Assembly (NCBI GenBank): GCA_024220505.1
Contig: JAKZZE010000015.1
Location: forward strand, 1,054,001-1,118,000
Reading direction: 5' to 3'
Length of the DNA: 64,000 nt
DNA from: Rhizopus arrhizus
Lineage: Eukaryota; Mucoromycota; Mucoromycetes; Mucorales; Rhizopodaceae
Under the pieces are notes generated by a model. The model ran no database searches and had not been told where the DNA came from. It saw only the letters and a list, made by a program, of their open reading frames with translations. The first letter of the stretch is position 1, and every line of letters starts with the position of its first letter. Position numbers and translations under genes: made by a program. Positions 32,857 to 43,917 of the stretch are shown piece by piece.

Positions 32857-34282
32857 TCACTGCCTTTTTAATCTTTCCATCGCCTTCCTATCACCGTTCT
32901 CAGCTGCCTTTTCATACCATCCCATCGCTTCGCTCACATCCTTTTCTCTTCCGATGCCCATTTCAGTAAAGTAACCCAAGGCGAACTGTGCCTTGGACAG
33001 ACCCTTTTCGGCAGCCAGCTGAGCCCACTCAAAGGCCTTTTTCTCTGAAACCTGCAGCCGGTCACCATCGCCTACGAGATACCAAGCCGAGAGAGCCAAA
33101 CAGGACGGAGCATGTCCCTGTCTGGCAGCGATCGTGTAATAGTAAACAGAACTCACTGCATCCTTGGGACATGCCAGATAGCCAAACTCAAAACATTGAC
33201 CGAGTCGATACCCCGATGGTGCGTATCCGAGCTCGGCAGCCTTGGCATACAGCTGGACTGAATAGGACGTGTCTTTAAAGATGATGTCGTCCATGCCCTT
33301 TTCATGCAGCAGTCCGAGTTCATGAAGCGCTTGAGGATAATCGCGTGTGGCTGCATTGGCCGATCGGTTCAGCCACTTGTAACCATCACGTACATTCCGT
33401 TTCAGACCTAATTCGCCTCGTATTTCAGCTAGGCCGAGTCGATACATAGCACCTGGGTGGTTCAAAGTAGCTGCGAGCCTAAAGTGAACGTGTCATTGTT
33501 TCCATATATATACTCTCTCTCTCTATATGTACCTATAATATTGAGATGCTTTTGATTTATTTTTTAAGCAACCCAATCCATCCTCATAACATTTAGCAGC
33601 TCTAATAATCAAGTTAGCCTCTCTGCACTTTTTTTTTTCTTTTTGCCAGGATGGACACAGTGTGTCACACTGCCTCTGTAGCATCCAGAATACGTTACCT
33701 ATAAGCAGCATCTGGATGCTGATGCTTGGACGCTTGCAAAAAGAGTGGAAAGGCACGAGAAAAGTCAGCGGTGTGTGATGGACTGAGCTGTCCTGATGCA
33801 TAAATATTGGCCAGACCATATTGGGCCTCGGCGTGTCCCTTGAAGGACAAGGACTTGAAGATCTTGATGGCCTCCTTTAGATAGAGCTCGTTGTCCTGAG
33901 ACTGGGAGCACTGGTAGAGAAAGATCGCTAGGTTCCACTGGATGTTCATGTCGTTGATCTGTCTCGCGTTTTCACGGTACATGTTGATCGTCTTTTCGTA
34001 ACTCAAAAGAGATGCATTACTACCAGGCTTCAGGTGTGTATGGTTCAGGAAAAGATCGCTTTGGACACTGATGTTGGATGGTGTTTGTGAAGGAGGTGTG
34101 GGTGGCATACTCGAAATATTGCTGCTACTGCTGCTACTGTTGTAACTGTTGTACGTATGCGCGTTGGATGCTCTGGGTGACAGAGAGGGCATGGATTTGT
34201 TGATATAATCATGAGAATAACTCTCTTTTGAACGAATCGAACTCGTACTGTTTTTTAATCTTCTTTTTAAATCAGTCAACAT
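32857..34282 (-). CDS. Sel1-repeat protein (Skt5/Chs4-like)
   Basis: The Ser/Pro-rich N-terminus (SLSPRASNAHTYNSYNSSSS) is followed by Sel1-like repeats. Examples are AIKIFKSLSFKGHAEAQYGL, AAKCYEDGLGCLKNKSKASQ, ALHELGLLHEKGM, LYAKAAELGYAPSGYRLGQC, YTIAARQGHAPSCLALSAWY, EWAQLAAEKGLSKAQFALGY and WYEKAAENGDRKAMERLKRQ. Fungal proteins with this layout include Skt5/Chs4, which activates chitin synthase III, and related cytoplasmic adaptors. No CAAX box is seen at the C-terminus (ends KRQ), so it may be one of the non-prenylated relatives. Two introns join three exons, the second with donor GTACAT. ATG at 34282; TGA at 32857. The 3' end converges on the ATG14-like gene with 89 bp between stops. Confidence 0.82.
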
Positions 34283-36216
34283 TTTACAAGAAAGAAAGGG
34301 ATTAAAAAAGAAAGGATCTCCTGGTTTTTTTTTATCGCCAAGTCGATTTATTGGTTATAAATAGATTTAATAAAAAAGCGGAATCATTTGAACGATGATG
34401 CTTGAATTACTTGCTGGCTAGTCACAAAAAAAGGGTGTAGACAGATAAAGAGCAGCATGACAGCCATGATTCAAATCAAGGAACAAATGTATCCCTTCTT
34501 ACTGCTTTCATACTATCCATTTTGCTTATTTCATATCATCAAATAAAGCCTATGTAACGTCATTTGTTTGTCAATTTGATATGATTTCCACTAAAAAAAA
34601 AAAAAAAACTTTGTACATCTTTTTTAAAGACGCAGTTGTTGAATCGAGTTTCTCTCCCTTTCATTACACACGTACACGCGCGCTTGCATGAAACTTGTTC
34701 AGTGTCCTTCTTTTTATATAACAAGTACCACGTTTTATAATTAATTGAAATAAATAACGTCTAATTCAATGTGACGATGCAATGCTGTCATCATACTACC
34801 TTAAAAAGTTAAAAAAATAAAAAAAAGTTTAGTACTCTAAAAAAAATCACGCATAGAATACAAGTGTTGAAGCATATTCTTTTATTATTTAACGAAAGAA
34901 AAAGAATATTTTCATTTTGGATGGTACACTCTCTTTCTTTTACTTTTGTTTTTTTCTATAGGCTTGTATTCAACAGACTCTTAAATAATATGACTGAACA
35001 TGATCGGTTTTTCTACTGTTTTCTCCCTTATCTGTTCGGAGAACTAATGCATCCCTCGATCAAAAGAGAACCTCCAGAGAGATTAATGTCTTGGCAAGCT
35101 TAAGGAGTATACTGCAGTGACTCAGATAAGCTAGCACTAGGTTCTAAATAAAAGTGTTTTCATGCTATTCTATAAAACAGAAGGCTTTCGTTGGCTCTGT
35201 TCTCTCCCTTTTTTTAGACTATCCAATCTGTTGGATATGATAGGATCTATTCGAGAATTCTTTTTATAGCATACGCTCTCTGAGAGACAGAAAAAGAAAC
35301 AAGCCTGCACAACTCGAGCGGATGCTCTCATGCAATTGAGTGTCTCGAAAGGCCAACTGTTAACCACAACATGATTCAAGACATGATAGGCAAATGAATC
35401 CAACTGGATTGAATTCAAATGTCTGATCAAAATACAACCCTAACATCTACTTGTTCGAGGAGGGACAAAGAAGACAAGTCATCAAAATACATGTGTGTGA
35501 AGGGATGAATCTGACGAACGGGCCTCCTCCTTTTGCATTCATCCTTAAAATATGTTCAGCTCATGCCACTGATCTGATTCTGTGGTTAATAGCTGATCCC
35601 CAAAAAGATACGGTTCGCCGAAAGTTAAAGTGGCTGTTGAAGCCAAGTCGGATCCGATGGCTCCTGAAGAGCCCCTGTCCTGCTCTCGTTCATCACAGTC
35701 TCGCTCGAGGTCCCAAAGGAAGCTGTGAAGGCCTTGGAGAGGCAAGAGTCAAGCAAGATGCAAAGAAAGGGGTGGATATTGAACAGACCGTCAAGCTCAG
35801 TTGGGTGTCCTATTTGGATCTTGAATCCCATGCGAGTAATTGAACTGCAAGTTTTCCGTGTTGAGTACAAGATTCACTTAAGAGGAGGTGTCTGATCCCA
35901 AGGCGCTGTATAATGAACTGGTTCTCTGTAAATCAATCGAGAAAGGTGACTCTCGTAAAGTGGTGGGTTGCTCATGTGTAGCTTTTGGATTACTTTAAAT
36001 TGTGTTAAGACAGCAGAATTATTTTTAAAGAATGTTGCAATACGTCTTTGGTTTCCATTAGTTTCTGCTTATTTGGGGTCTATTTCATATACATGATCTG
36101 TTATATAAAATAATAACACCATTTGTATACTTTCATGATGCATTTATGGGAAGAAATAAAAATATTAATGTTACTTTTTTTTTTTCTCCAATTTCTTTCA
36201 CCCATTGTGAATAAAA
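34283..36216. other. Spacer with one coding-like island
   Basis: Nearly 2 kb without a gene I can name. A small frame with ATG near 34990 (MTEHDRFFYCFLPYLFGELM, ending at 35103) has no known relatives. From about 35440 to 35960 the GC content rises and all frames look partly coding; this is listed separately. Confidence 0.5.
35440..35960 (+). pseudogene. Coding-like island, possible broken gene (unrecognised)
   Basis: The segment is clearly richer in GC than its flanks and gives plausible protein pieces in all three forward frames: ICSAHATDLILWLIADPQ, then KVKVAVEAKSDPMAPEEPLS, then FITVSLEVPKEAVKALERQE and IELQVFRVEYKIHLRGGV. The pieces follow one another in order, which suggests a once-continuous gene with frameshifts. 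I do not recognise the family. Long frames on the minus strand also exist, so direction is not certain. Confidence 0.3.
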
Positions 36217-36695
36217 ATGACAAGTGTTGAACCAGAATTTATGATTCACCAAGCAACTCATTTGTTTATGACGGAACCTATCCACTTTCAGGTCACGGTG
36301 ATGAACAAGAGTGCGTTCATTTGGGTTGGACAATCAAGTGGAAAATTGGGAGACTTGTCCATGGCAGTTCCACCGCTGGCTACACACGTAACAAAAAGGG
36401 GACTTTATTAGAAAAGTCACGTACTCAACTTGTGTTTTATAGAATACTGCTTCAGCAACTATACTGCTTGGAAAGAACGTGTCAGAACAAAGCAAAAACC
36501 TGGCACGTAAATTAGGCAAGTAGAGACACAGAGAAAGAGACTTGTTTGATTCACAATAGCTCTTTTTTAAAAAAAACAGCGTCAAGGTACAAGCAGCAAT
36601 TCTATGTTAGCTTTGATTTGAATCAATCAGATGATATGCTTCTTGTCTTTGTAGAAAAGAAACTGATGGAATTATTAAAGAATATTTTGGCATAA
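36217..36695 (+). CDS. Proteasome assembly chaperone 4 (PSMG4/PAC4-like)
   Basis: A small protein of 119 residues in three exons. Exon 1 (36217-36387) has IHFQVTVMNKSAFIWVG, the beta-strand and W-V-G signature of PSMG4, followed by LGDLSMAVPP. Exon 2 (36443-36515) gives TASATILLGKNVSEQSKNLA. Exon 3 (36580-36695) gives RYKQQFYVSFDLNQSDDMLL, VFVEKKLMELLKNILA and TAA. PSMG4 pairs with PSMG3 to help build the alpha ring of the 20S proteasome. Intron 1 is GT-AG (55 nt). Intron 2 starts with GCAAGT and ends with CAG (64 nt), a GC-AG intron of the typical strong-donor kind. Both are needed to keep the family match. Confidence 0.85.
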
Positions 36696-37717
36696 AAAAG
36701 CAATCCTCTTCCTTTCATCCAGGTACTTTGGGAAAATCAACAGTAGTCCTATTGAAGTATAAGCAGTCGTTTTTTTAATACACCAAAAAGTGAGAATAAT
36801 AAATTAGCTTTCTCTTGTAAAAAAAGTAAATAAAGTTGGTTGTCATGATAGGGAGCATAGAGATAAATTTCAGATTCAACGAGCCCGTCTTGTCTTTTTT
36901 TACTATACAGAAGCGTGCACATGTGTTCATGTTTGCATGATATCAATCTTTGCTATCGATTCAATCTAGAGTGAATTTCTCTTTCTCTTTTTATTATGAA
37001 TTTTGTAGAGTAATTTATTTCATTTTGAGTGGATGTAGAATCTTTATTGATTTCATAGTATTTAAACCACTCCATCCTTTCAATCTGTTTCAGCCCTTTC
37101 TTAAAGTTCTCTTAAATCCTTTTACAATAAAAAGTTTATTTATTTTTCGAGGGTCTTGTGAACCAATATAATCCCACGCTCTCTTTTCAAAGTTGGTTTA
37201 TATCGTGTTATCTTTTATAGCTTTTGATTCTTGAGTGTAGCTCTTTATACAACATTAACAATTGACAGCCAATTCAAAGAGCTTCTTGTTCAAAGCAAAA
37301 TGAGTATTGAATCGTGTTTTCTTTTAATTTGCTTGTATAAAGTGTTATCCAATCATTTTTATCTCGTGATACTCGACTTTATTTTTTTTTGTCGCATACA
37401 AAAGATCTTTTTCTCTCTCTCTGCTGTTTCTTTTTTTCCTAAAGGGAATGTCATCTATACTTTATTTAAAGAAGAATGAAAGCCTTAGTACTCATTTATA
37501 AATATGTTTTTTTTTTGGTGTTATTTATGGTCAGACATTTCATGCAGATGTGCAACAAACAAACTGTGTACAGCGCAAGTTGAGATGACAAGCAGTTGAC
37601 ATTACATGCCGTATTCAATTTCCGCGTTTGCCAACACATAAAATATTTCCCTTTTCTTTTTTCTTTCTTTTCCTCCTTTTCCACTCTTTCTCTTTTACTA
37701 GTTGCAATTATCAGTCA
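36696..37717. other. AT-rich spacer; nothing recognised
   Basis: About 1 kb of T-rich sequence with short low-complexity frames on both strands. It must hold the promoter of the CCDC6-like gene. Confidence 0.55.
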
Positions 37718-39267
37718 ATGAGCGAATCATTGTCTACGAGTGGTGATGTTGAAAGCATTAAAGTATAGAAAAGATCAAGTAAAAAAGATGAAAGCTCACA
37801 TTTTATTTAGAATAATGAATTATTAAGTGAAATAAAAGAAAATGAAAAACAATTGACAAAAACACTTCGTGAACAACTTGAACAAGTGCGTAAAGATAAA
37901 GCTCTGCTTGAAGCAGATTTAAAAATACGTACAGAAATGTACGAGACAAGACTTCAAGACACTAAAAAGTAATAATCAAAGGATGATGAGTGAATATTGA
38001 TTTCTATTTTTTTAGCCAGGATGCATTAGAACAAGAGTGGATGAATATTGAAGATTTGAATCAATTAAAAGATAAACTCAAGAAGCTGCATAAAAAATGG
38101 ACTGAACAAGAAGCTCGTACAAAAAAATTGGAATTTGAATTAGAGATGGAAAAGGGGCATGTAAAGATATTAAGACATGATAATAAAGCATTGAAGCAAA
38201 TGGCTGTTGATATGGTAATCATTCGATAGAGAAATAATAAAATGCTTATGGGTTAAATAGAATGCAGTAGCAGAACAAGAAGAAGAATATATTTCAAACA
38301 AGTTATTAAAACGTATCAGTGGACTTAAAAAGGAAAAGAGTGAATTACTTTTACAAGTTGAACAAGAAGAAGAATACATGACAAATATGCTTCAAAAGAA
38401 GCTAAGCCAACTTCAACGTGAAAAGATTGATATGGAAAACTCTTTGGAACAAGAACAAGAATACATTGTAAACAAGCTACAAAAGCAGTTGGATTCACTA
38501 AGAGGTCAACCACATCATGATAACAACAGTGGACTGGTATCACCTGTGATGTAAATATCAAACAATCCCTTTACACACTCACATACCTTCTTTTATCATA
38601 GTTCAAAAAAGTCTTCGAAAGAAATCAATGAAATTCAATCAAGTACAGCAGACATGCTATTAACTGAGATTGCCATCTTGAAGAATAAAACGACTGAAAT
38701 GGAAAAAGAATGTAAAACGAATAGAAGTACTTTTTTTTTTCCTTTATTAATCTATCAAAAGTTCTCATCAAATTACAGCAATGCAATAAATATAAAAGTG
38801 AGTTAATTCAGCTTCGTAAACAAGCCGGTTTGCCAACAGATGATATTCCTTTGGATGAGGGGTAAATATATACAGTCAAGAAAGCAAACGGGATGTACTC
38901 ATATCTCAAATAGAATTCCTGCTGTCTTCAGAACCGTGCCTCCTTCACCAGGCAGAGGTGGTATTGTAAGTTTTGATGATATCGTCTTCTTTCTTTAACC
39001 TTTCTATCAGGTCCGTCGTTCCACTTCAAGTTCATCTCAAAGATCATTGGCTTCAGATAAAAATACAAATATACCTCCTTTACAACTTGATCCAATGGAT
39101 ACTTCTCCAAGATCGAGTAAGTTTCCCCTTTTTTTTTGGTAATTTTTTATTCATACAGTCTTTCAATAGGATCCAATAGTTCATCCTCAAAAAAAGAGAG
39201 CAATACGACTTCATCTACTAAAAGAGTCTTGGGAACATTGTTCAGCTTAGCTAATCCACATCAGTGA
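37718..39267 (+). CDS. CCDC6-like coiled-coil protein (DUF2046 family)
   Basis: Eight or more exons encode a long coiled coil: KENEKQLTKTLREQLEQVRK, EEWMNIEDLNQLKDKLKKLH-type heptads, then the family signature AVAEQEEEYISNKLLKRISG, QVEQEEEYMTNMLQKKLSQL and NSLEQEQEYIVNKLQKQLDS. These three E-Q-E/E-Y-x-x-N-K-L repeats are characteristic of CCDC6, a protein fused to RET in human tumours and linked to DNA-damage signalling; the fungal role is unknown. The C-terminal half is Ser-rich with GLPTDDIPLDEG, TVPPSPGRGGI and RSTSSSSQRSLASDKNTN, also as in CCDC6. ATG at 37718 (MSESLSTSGDVESIK), TGA at 39265. Introns are 40-60 nt. Confidence 0.85.
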
Positions 39268-39539
39268 ACATCAAAGGATTCCTTTGGTTGCACTGTCATG
39301 CAGTGGAAAAATAAAATAAACACTTGTACGTTATGAGCCGATGCCGCTCTAAACATGTGGTATGGGTTCACTTTGTATCAATCACTGCAGTCTTTTTTTT
39401 ATCCTAGTAAATTCAATTTTTGATGGCATCGTTCACTAGAAATCTTCCCTCCCTTTTTTTTTTGCAAACACCATAAGCACGATATCAATACAACTCTGAA
39501 AGCCATTCGATCCATTTATTGAAATGTTTAGGAATAGTC
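39268..39539. other. 3' flank of the CCDC6-like gene
   Basis: Contains AATAAAATAAA near 39310, a likely polyadenylation signal for the gene before it. Nothing else is recognised. Confidence 0.4.
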
Positions 39540-40380
39540 ATGGCCCCCTTGTTTTCACAGAGGCTACCGCAAGTGCTGCTCTTGCTAGAGTACACAACCA
39601 GACTCTGCTTTTCAAATGAAGGCCATCTGAACATCTTTTTTTTTTATAAAAGTACATGGCAAACCATTCCCTTTCATCACCCACTGCTGTGAAAATTCTT
39701 TGCCATTCATCCCTTTCAAGCACACTGGCCTGAAGGTATACCGATCTGAGCCAAAAGATCTTTGTGTTTAATAAATCACACATGCTACTTGCAACTCACT
39801 GTATGAGATCGTTTCGAACAGAAAACTTGGCACTGAAGATAGCCCCTTCATCTGTAGTGAACCTTTGGCGAATTGTCCTTTCCTTGATCATGTTTTCTTT
39901 TTCACCCTGTTCAACTTAGACTTGACACGGTTGGAGAGGAATCGGGTGACTCTTTATTTATGCTTGTACCTGATCATCCCCAAAAAAACATGATGTTAGT
40001 CTGTCTGCTCAATCCAAAAAAAAAAAGGACGAGCGCGTTTGTCATTCGGAAGTCAGTGTATGAACTCTAGCTGCAAAAATTTGAACTCTTTGGATTTGAT
40101 CAACTCTCCTTGAGTCTTAAAAACTTGATCCTGCTCGTCTGATTTTACAAAATGTGAGATATTGGGCAGATGAGAACAGTGAAATATAAAGAACCGTACT
40201 TGACCTAGTGAATGAGTCCCTACAAAGCTTTATTTCAAGACGAGAGAACCTATTCAATCCAACTAGGATCAGGCTTTCTTCGGGGGCCAAAATGAAGTCA
40301 AGATAAATTCTATCCCTGAGCTTGATGAACGCCATCCTCTTTTACGTGAACAACGTTAGAAAGAAGCCTGAACATGTAAT
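39540..40380 (-). pseudogene. Coding-like region, possible broken gene (unrecognised)
   Basis: Read downward from about 40335, the minus strand gives MAFIKLRDRIYLDFILAPEE and LVGLNRFSRLEIKLCRDSFT, then GELIKSKEFKFLQLEFIH after a frame change. It continues with ENMIKERTIRQRFTTDEGAI, FSAKFSVRNDLI and SVYLQASVLERDEWQRIFTA, with stops between. The pieces are in order and protein-like, but no family is recognised. It could be an unidentified gene with introns I failed to place, or a decayed one. Confidence 0.3.
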
Positions 40381-42395
40381 AAGAAGCATGATCTGTTTAG
40401 TGCTTATACAAGGCTTGAGTCATCTCATATGAACACGTACTATAAGGTAAGCATTACAATGTGGATGTCTCATCCATCTTTAGCCCATGCGTTTGCTGAC
40501 AAGACTAGTGGCACCCTAGAGCCATATTGCTTGAGAACCATGCACTCCTCTGTAATTGTTCTGAATAAAATGTCAAAAGGCAAATGAAGCATGTAATTAC
40601 TTGAAGGTTATCCTTTCCCAGTCCGAATGAATCTTGTAAACATTTCAAATCACAAATGATAAAAAAAAAATAGTGTATTTTAAATATTTTTTATTATTAA
40701 AAATAAGCCACTTTAAAGTGTACACTCTATGAACACAAAATGCTTTCCACAGCCTAAAGATAAAGTTTTAGTCATATGCTTCAAAAAGTATTGAATTAAT
40801 AATTTGGATATGATTTCAGGGATGTCGAGCGTATAATGACATCCTTACTTTAAGGTGTCCTTCATTCAATCTTCGGACTGGTGCCAGCTTATATTCATCA
40901 TAATACCCAAATTGTTTTCATATAAAAAGAAAAACGAATACTTTACCTTTTGTGATTGAGAATAAAAAGAAAAGAGTCAGAGGGAAAAAAGGATGGCTTT
41001 ATATCTTTTTTTTCGAGGATGAAAATTTTTTTCAGTGACTGTTCTTTGACGAGAGGCGCGATTTCTTGGAGGATGCCTTTCTTTTACGATCGGGATAAGT
41101 ATCTGCTAAAAGTAGGATGTGAGAGTGATTGGTAGGTGACTCTATTGTGCTCAGACGCGCTTTTGGGCATGTCTGGGATAGATTCCATGGTTTATTCAAT
41201 ATAAAAAAAAAGCTTTGCTGGCCTGCCTCAAGCTTGAATACGCCCAGTGATCGATGGATCACCTTGAGCCGGTCATAAGTGATTTTTTACTAGGGACTTG
41301 CTATCGCTACTCATCTGGCTATCTATCTTGCGCGCTTTAATCTTTCGAGAATGAAAAAAAAAATTGTCTACTCTCAAAAGTAATTTTAATAGACTCTTTG
41401 GGATGTCTAAGCCATGCTTTATGCTAATCATAAAATCTGTTGCATTGGTTTCTTGTTGCAATTTGACAAGTAGGTCTTGGTCAGTTAAGGTAGATACTTT
41501 TCAATCTTTGTTTGACGATTAATATTAGCCATCATGATGGTGATGAATAATGTCATGCATTTAGAATGAAGGATTCATACATGATACAGTGACTGTAAGA
41601 GTATGGATGAATGTAAATTGGAATACTTGGCTGTTTATTGGTTTCATATGTATTCCAATCGGAAAAAGATGGCGACAGATTATCTTTTTTTATATTTTCT
41701 TATTTCTGTAGACAATCTAGTTGCCTCTTATCCCAAGGGCACATGTTTCCAGTCATTCTTTTATCGATTTTCTTGCGCTTCGCAATACTTTTTTTTTTCC
41801 CTATCAATCTTTGCTCTTGCCAAGCGCCAGAGATCTTTAATAAATTCATGACATGAAGGCAGTTTAAAAGAATGGCCAAACTAAGCTACATACTTTAAAC
41901 TTTTCAAGGAGAAAAAAGAGGAAGGATAATACAATAAAACTCTTTTAAAGCTATCTATAGTACCAGAATCACTGTTCGTGTCGTGTGAGTGATTGAGCTA
42001 AAATTTGAATAGGTCAAATGAAGCTGTGATTGCTGTCATCCTATCTTCTACTTAGTTTACCATTACGTACAGAATATATCATTTTCGCTTTTCAAGCACT
42101 GGATGCAATATCTCCTTGGTTTTAGCAGCAATACACTGGCGGAATTTTCATGCACAAGTCAGGAAAGACAGGATTTTGTCAATTAAAACTTGTATAACGG
42201 GAGAGAGAAGAGAAGAAATGGCATGGACCACCAAGCAAATAAAAGTTATGGCGTCTCACTGTAAAACTTTATATATCCAACGTGCTATAAAAGCCAACAG
42301 TCAAACAAGTTTTTTTCACAATGTTGCCACTATAAATAACTAGACATCTCACCTTATCTCTTATTCTCCTTCTCTCTTTCTGATCAAAATCAAAG
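40381..42395. other. Spacer with doubtful frames
   Basis: Mostly unassigned. On the minus strand around 41030-41480 two frames follow each other (TNATDFMISIKHGLDIPKSL, then LGVFKLEAGQQSFFF and ARLSTIESPTNHSHILLLAD). They could be exons of a small gene or remains of one. I saw no ATG-to-stop path that convinces me. Confidence 0.35.
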
Positions 42396-42956
42396 ATGTA
42401 TGTCAATTGGGATTCTCAAATAGAACACATTTCCTCTCTAAAGTGGTACAAAGTCGACAGCTTCATCAGCTACCTTCATGACGTCCGTCAATACCTCACA
42501 CAGACCATCGGCAAATTCTCCGCCAGCTACCTCCCACGATCCATCGAGCAAGTCCTGCCTGCGACGGCCAGCCAGCGGTTCCCGGCGACCGAAAGCTGGC
42601 TCTGTGAAGGTCTGGGCGAGTGGAGCATGAAGTACGACTTGCTGTCGCTCGCTCTAAACGTAGCCCTGCACCCACATCGGCTGGAACGCAAATACCCAGA
42701 GTACGAAACTGCAGGTGAAGTGGAATATTATTGCCTGATGGTCATCAATGACCTTCTCCATCTTTTGGCTTCCCCAGAGGAAGCTCAGGTGATCCAGCGG
42801 TCCGTCTTTGAGCAAAAGTACGGACTTCGGTGGGCTGAGGAGTCAAAGACCATCGGTCTTCCTCCCACCCTGTCTTCTGATCCTATCAAGGTCAATACGG
42901 CAGTAAAAAGATGGAAGGAGGATGCAGAGAATGATGATGAAGAGATGAATATATGA
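42396..42956 (+). CDS. Unrecognised single-exon protein, 186 aa
   Basis: An uninterrupted frame from ATG 42396 to TGA 42954, clearly richer in GC than the flanks, with codon use like the neighbouring genes. The protein is largely helical by pattern (HDVRQYLTQTIGKFSASYLP, LGEWSMKYDLLSLALNVALH, VEYYCLMVINDLLHLLASPE) and ends with an acidic tail (EDAENDDEEMNI). There is no signal peptide or membrane helix. I do not recognise a domain. A pyrimidine-rich stretch and TATAAATAAC near 42330 look like a promoter. Likely a lineage-specific gene. Confidence 0.7.
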   Translation: MYVNWDSQIEHISSLKWYKVDSFISYLHDVRQYLTQTIGKFSASYLPRSIEQVLPATASQRFPATESWLCEGLGEWSMKYDLLSLALNVALHPHRLERKYPEYETAGEVEYYCLMVINDLLHLLASPEEAQVIQRSVFEQKYGLRWAEESKTIGLPPTLSSDPIKVNTAVKRWKEDAENDDEEMNI

Positions 42957-43917
42957 GCCAGGGTGAAGCTATAGATCACTCTACTTTTTCTTGATGTAAT
43001 AAAAATAAATGTTGTATACAGTGTTCCTTTTTCGGCTGTGTATCCTCTTTTTCTTTTTCAATTGGCGGCTTTGACTTCATCTTATGTGTGAATCGTCTTT
43101 TTTTTAACATTGAAAGCTTTTTTTTTGTTTGTCTAGTTTTCTTCAGGTTTCACAAAGCTTCAAAGGTAAGTTCAGTATGCTGTGTTTACCTCAACTGATG
43201 CCTTCAATAGGGAACAAATCTAGTTGTTACATGAATGTGTACTCAAATTAATAGCATCTTTTCTTATAGCTTAGTGCCTTTCATGTACTAGACTTCAATG
43301 TCGTTATCTATTGCTCTCAAGCTATCAAATTTTAAACATCCACTTGCAATATTTCTTCATAGGAGAGCTACTCAAAAGTAAATATTGAAAACAAGAGTCT
43401 GTGTTTAGCAAACACATTACAGCAGCATGACTAAAACAGTAAGCAAAGGAAGGGGAAAATTTCTTGAGAACCACCAAATACTATTTTGCATATTTTTTAT
43501 CCAATCATTCAAACATCTATAAGCAGCCAAGATAATGAAGAATGCATCAAGCTGTCTTGATAAGTGAATCTCTGATCGAATAGAATGATATTTACAACTT
43601 TAAAATTGTAGAAACACTGGCAACAATATTAGGAAGCATATTTGATAATGATCACAATGTGGCTTTGATTCTGAAGACATCAAAAGGCCGAATTTCATTG
43701 TTTTCTGTGTCTTTGCATACTTCTTTTTGATGCACCCATTTAATTGAACAAACTGACAACTTTTTCTAACATTAAAGAATAAAACATTCATATGCGTTGA
43801 TCCTCTTTGTTGTAATGAAAATGATAATCTCAAAGGGGACAAAGAAATAAAGCGCACAGAGTTCTATTTTATTTCACCCTTTCCTTTTATCTTATACATT
43901 TGCTTCCTTGTAAACAC
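42957..43917. other. Spacer; nothing recognised
   Basis: About 960 bp of AT-rich sequence. AATAAAAATAAA near 43000 probably ends the preceding transcript. Confidence 0.5.

Noticed and set aside
35170..35430. Minus-strand frame of 86 codons
   Set aside because: No recognisable features and composition is not clearly coding.
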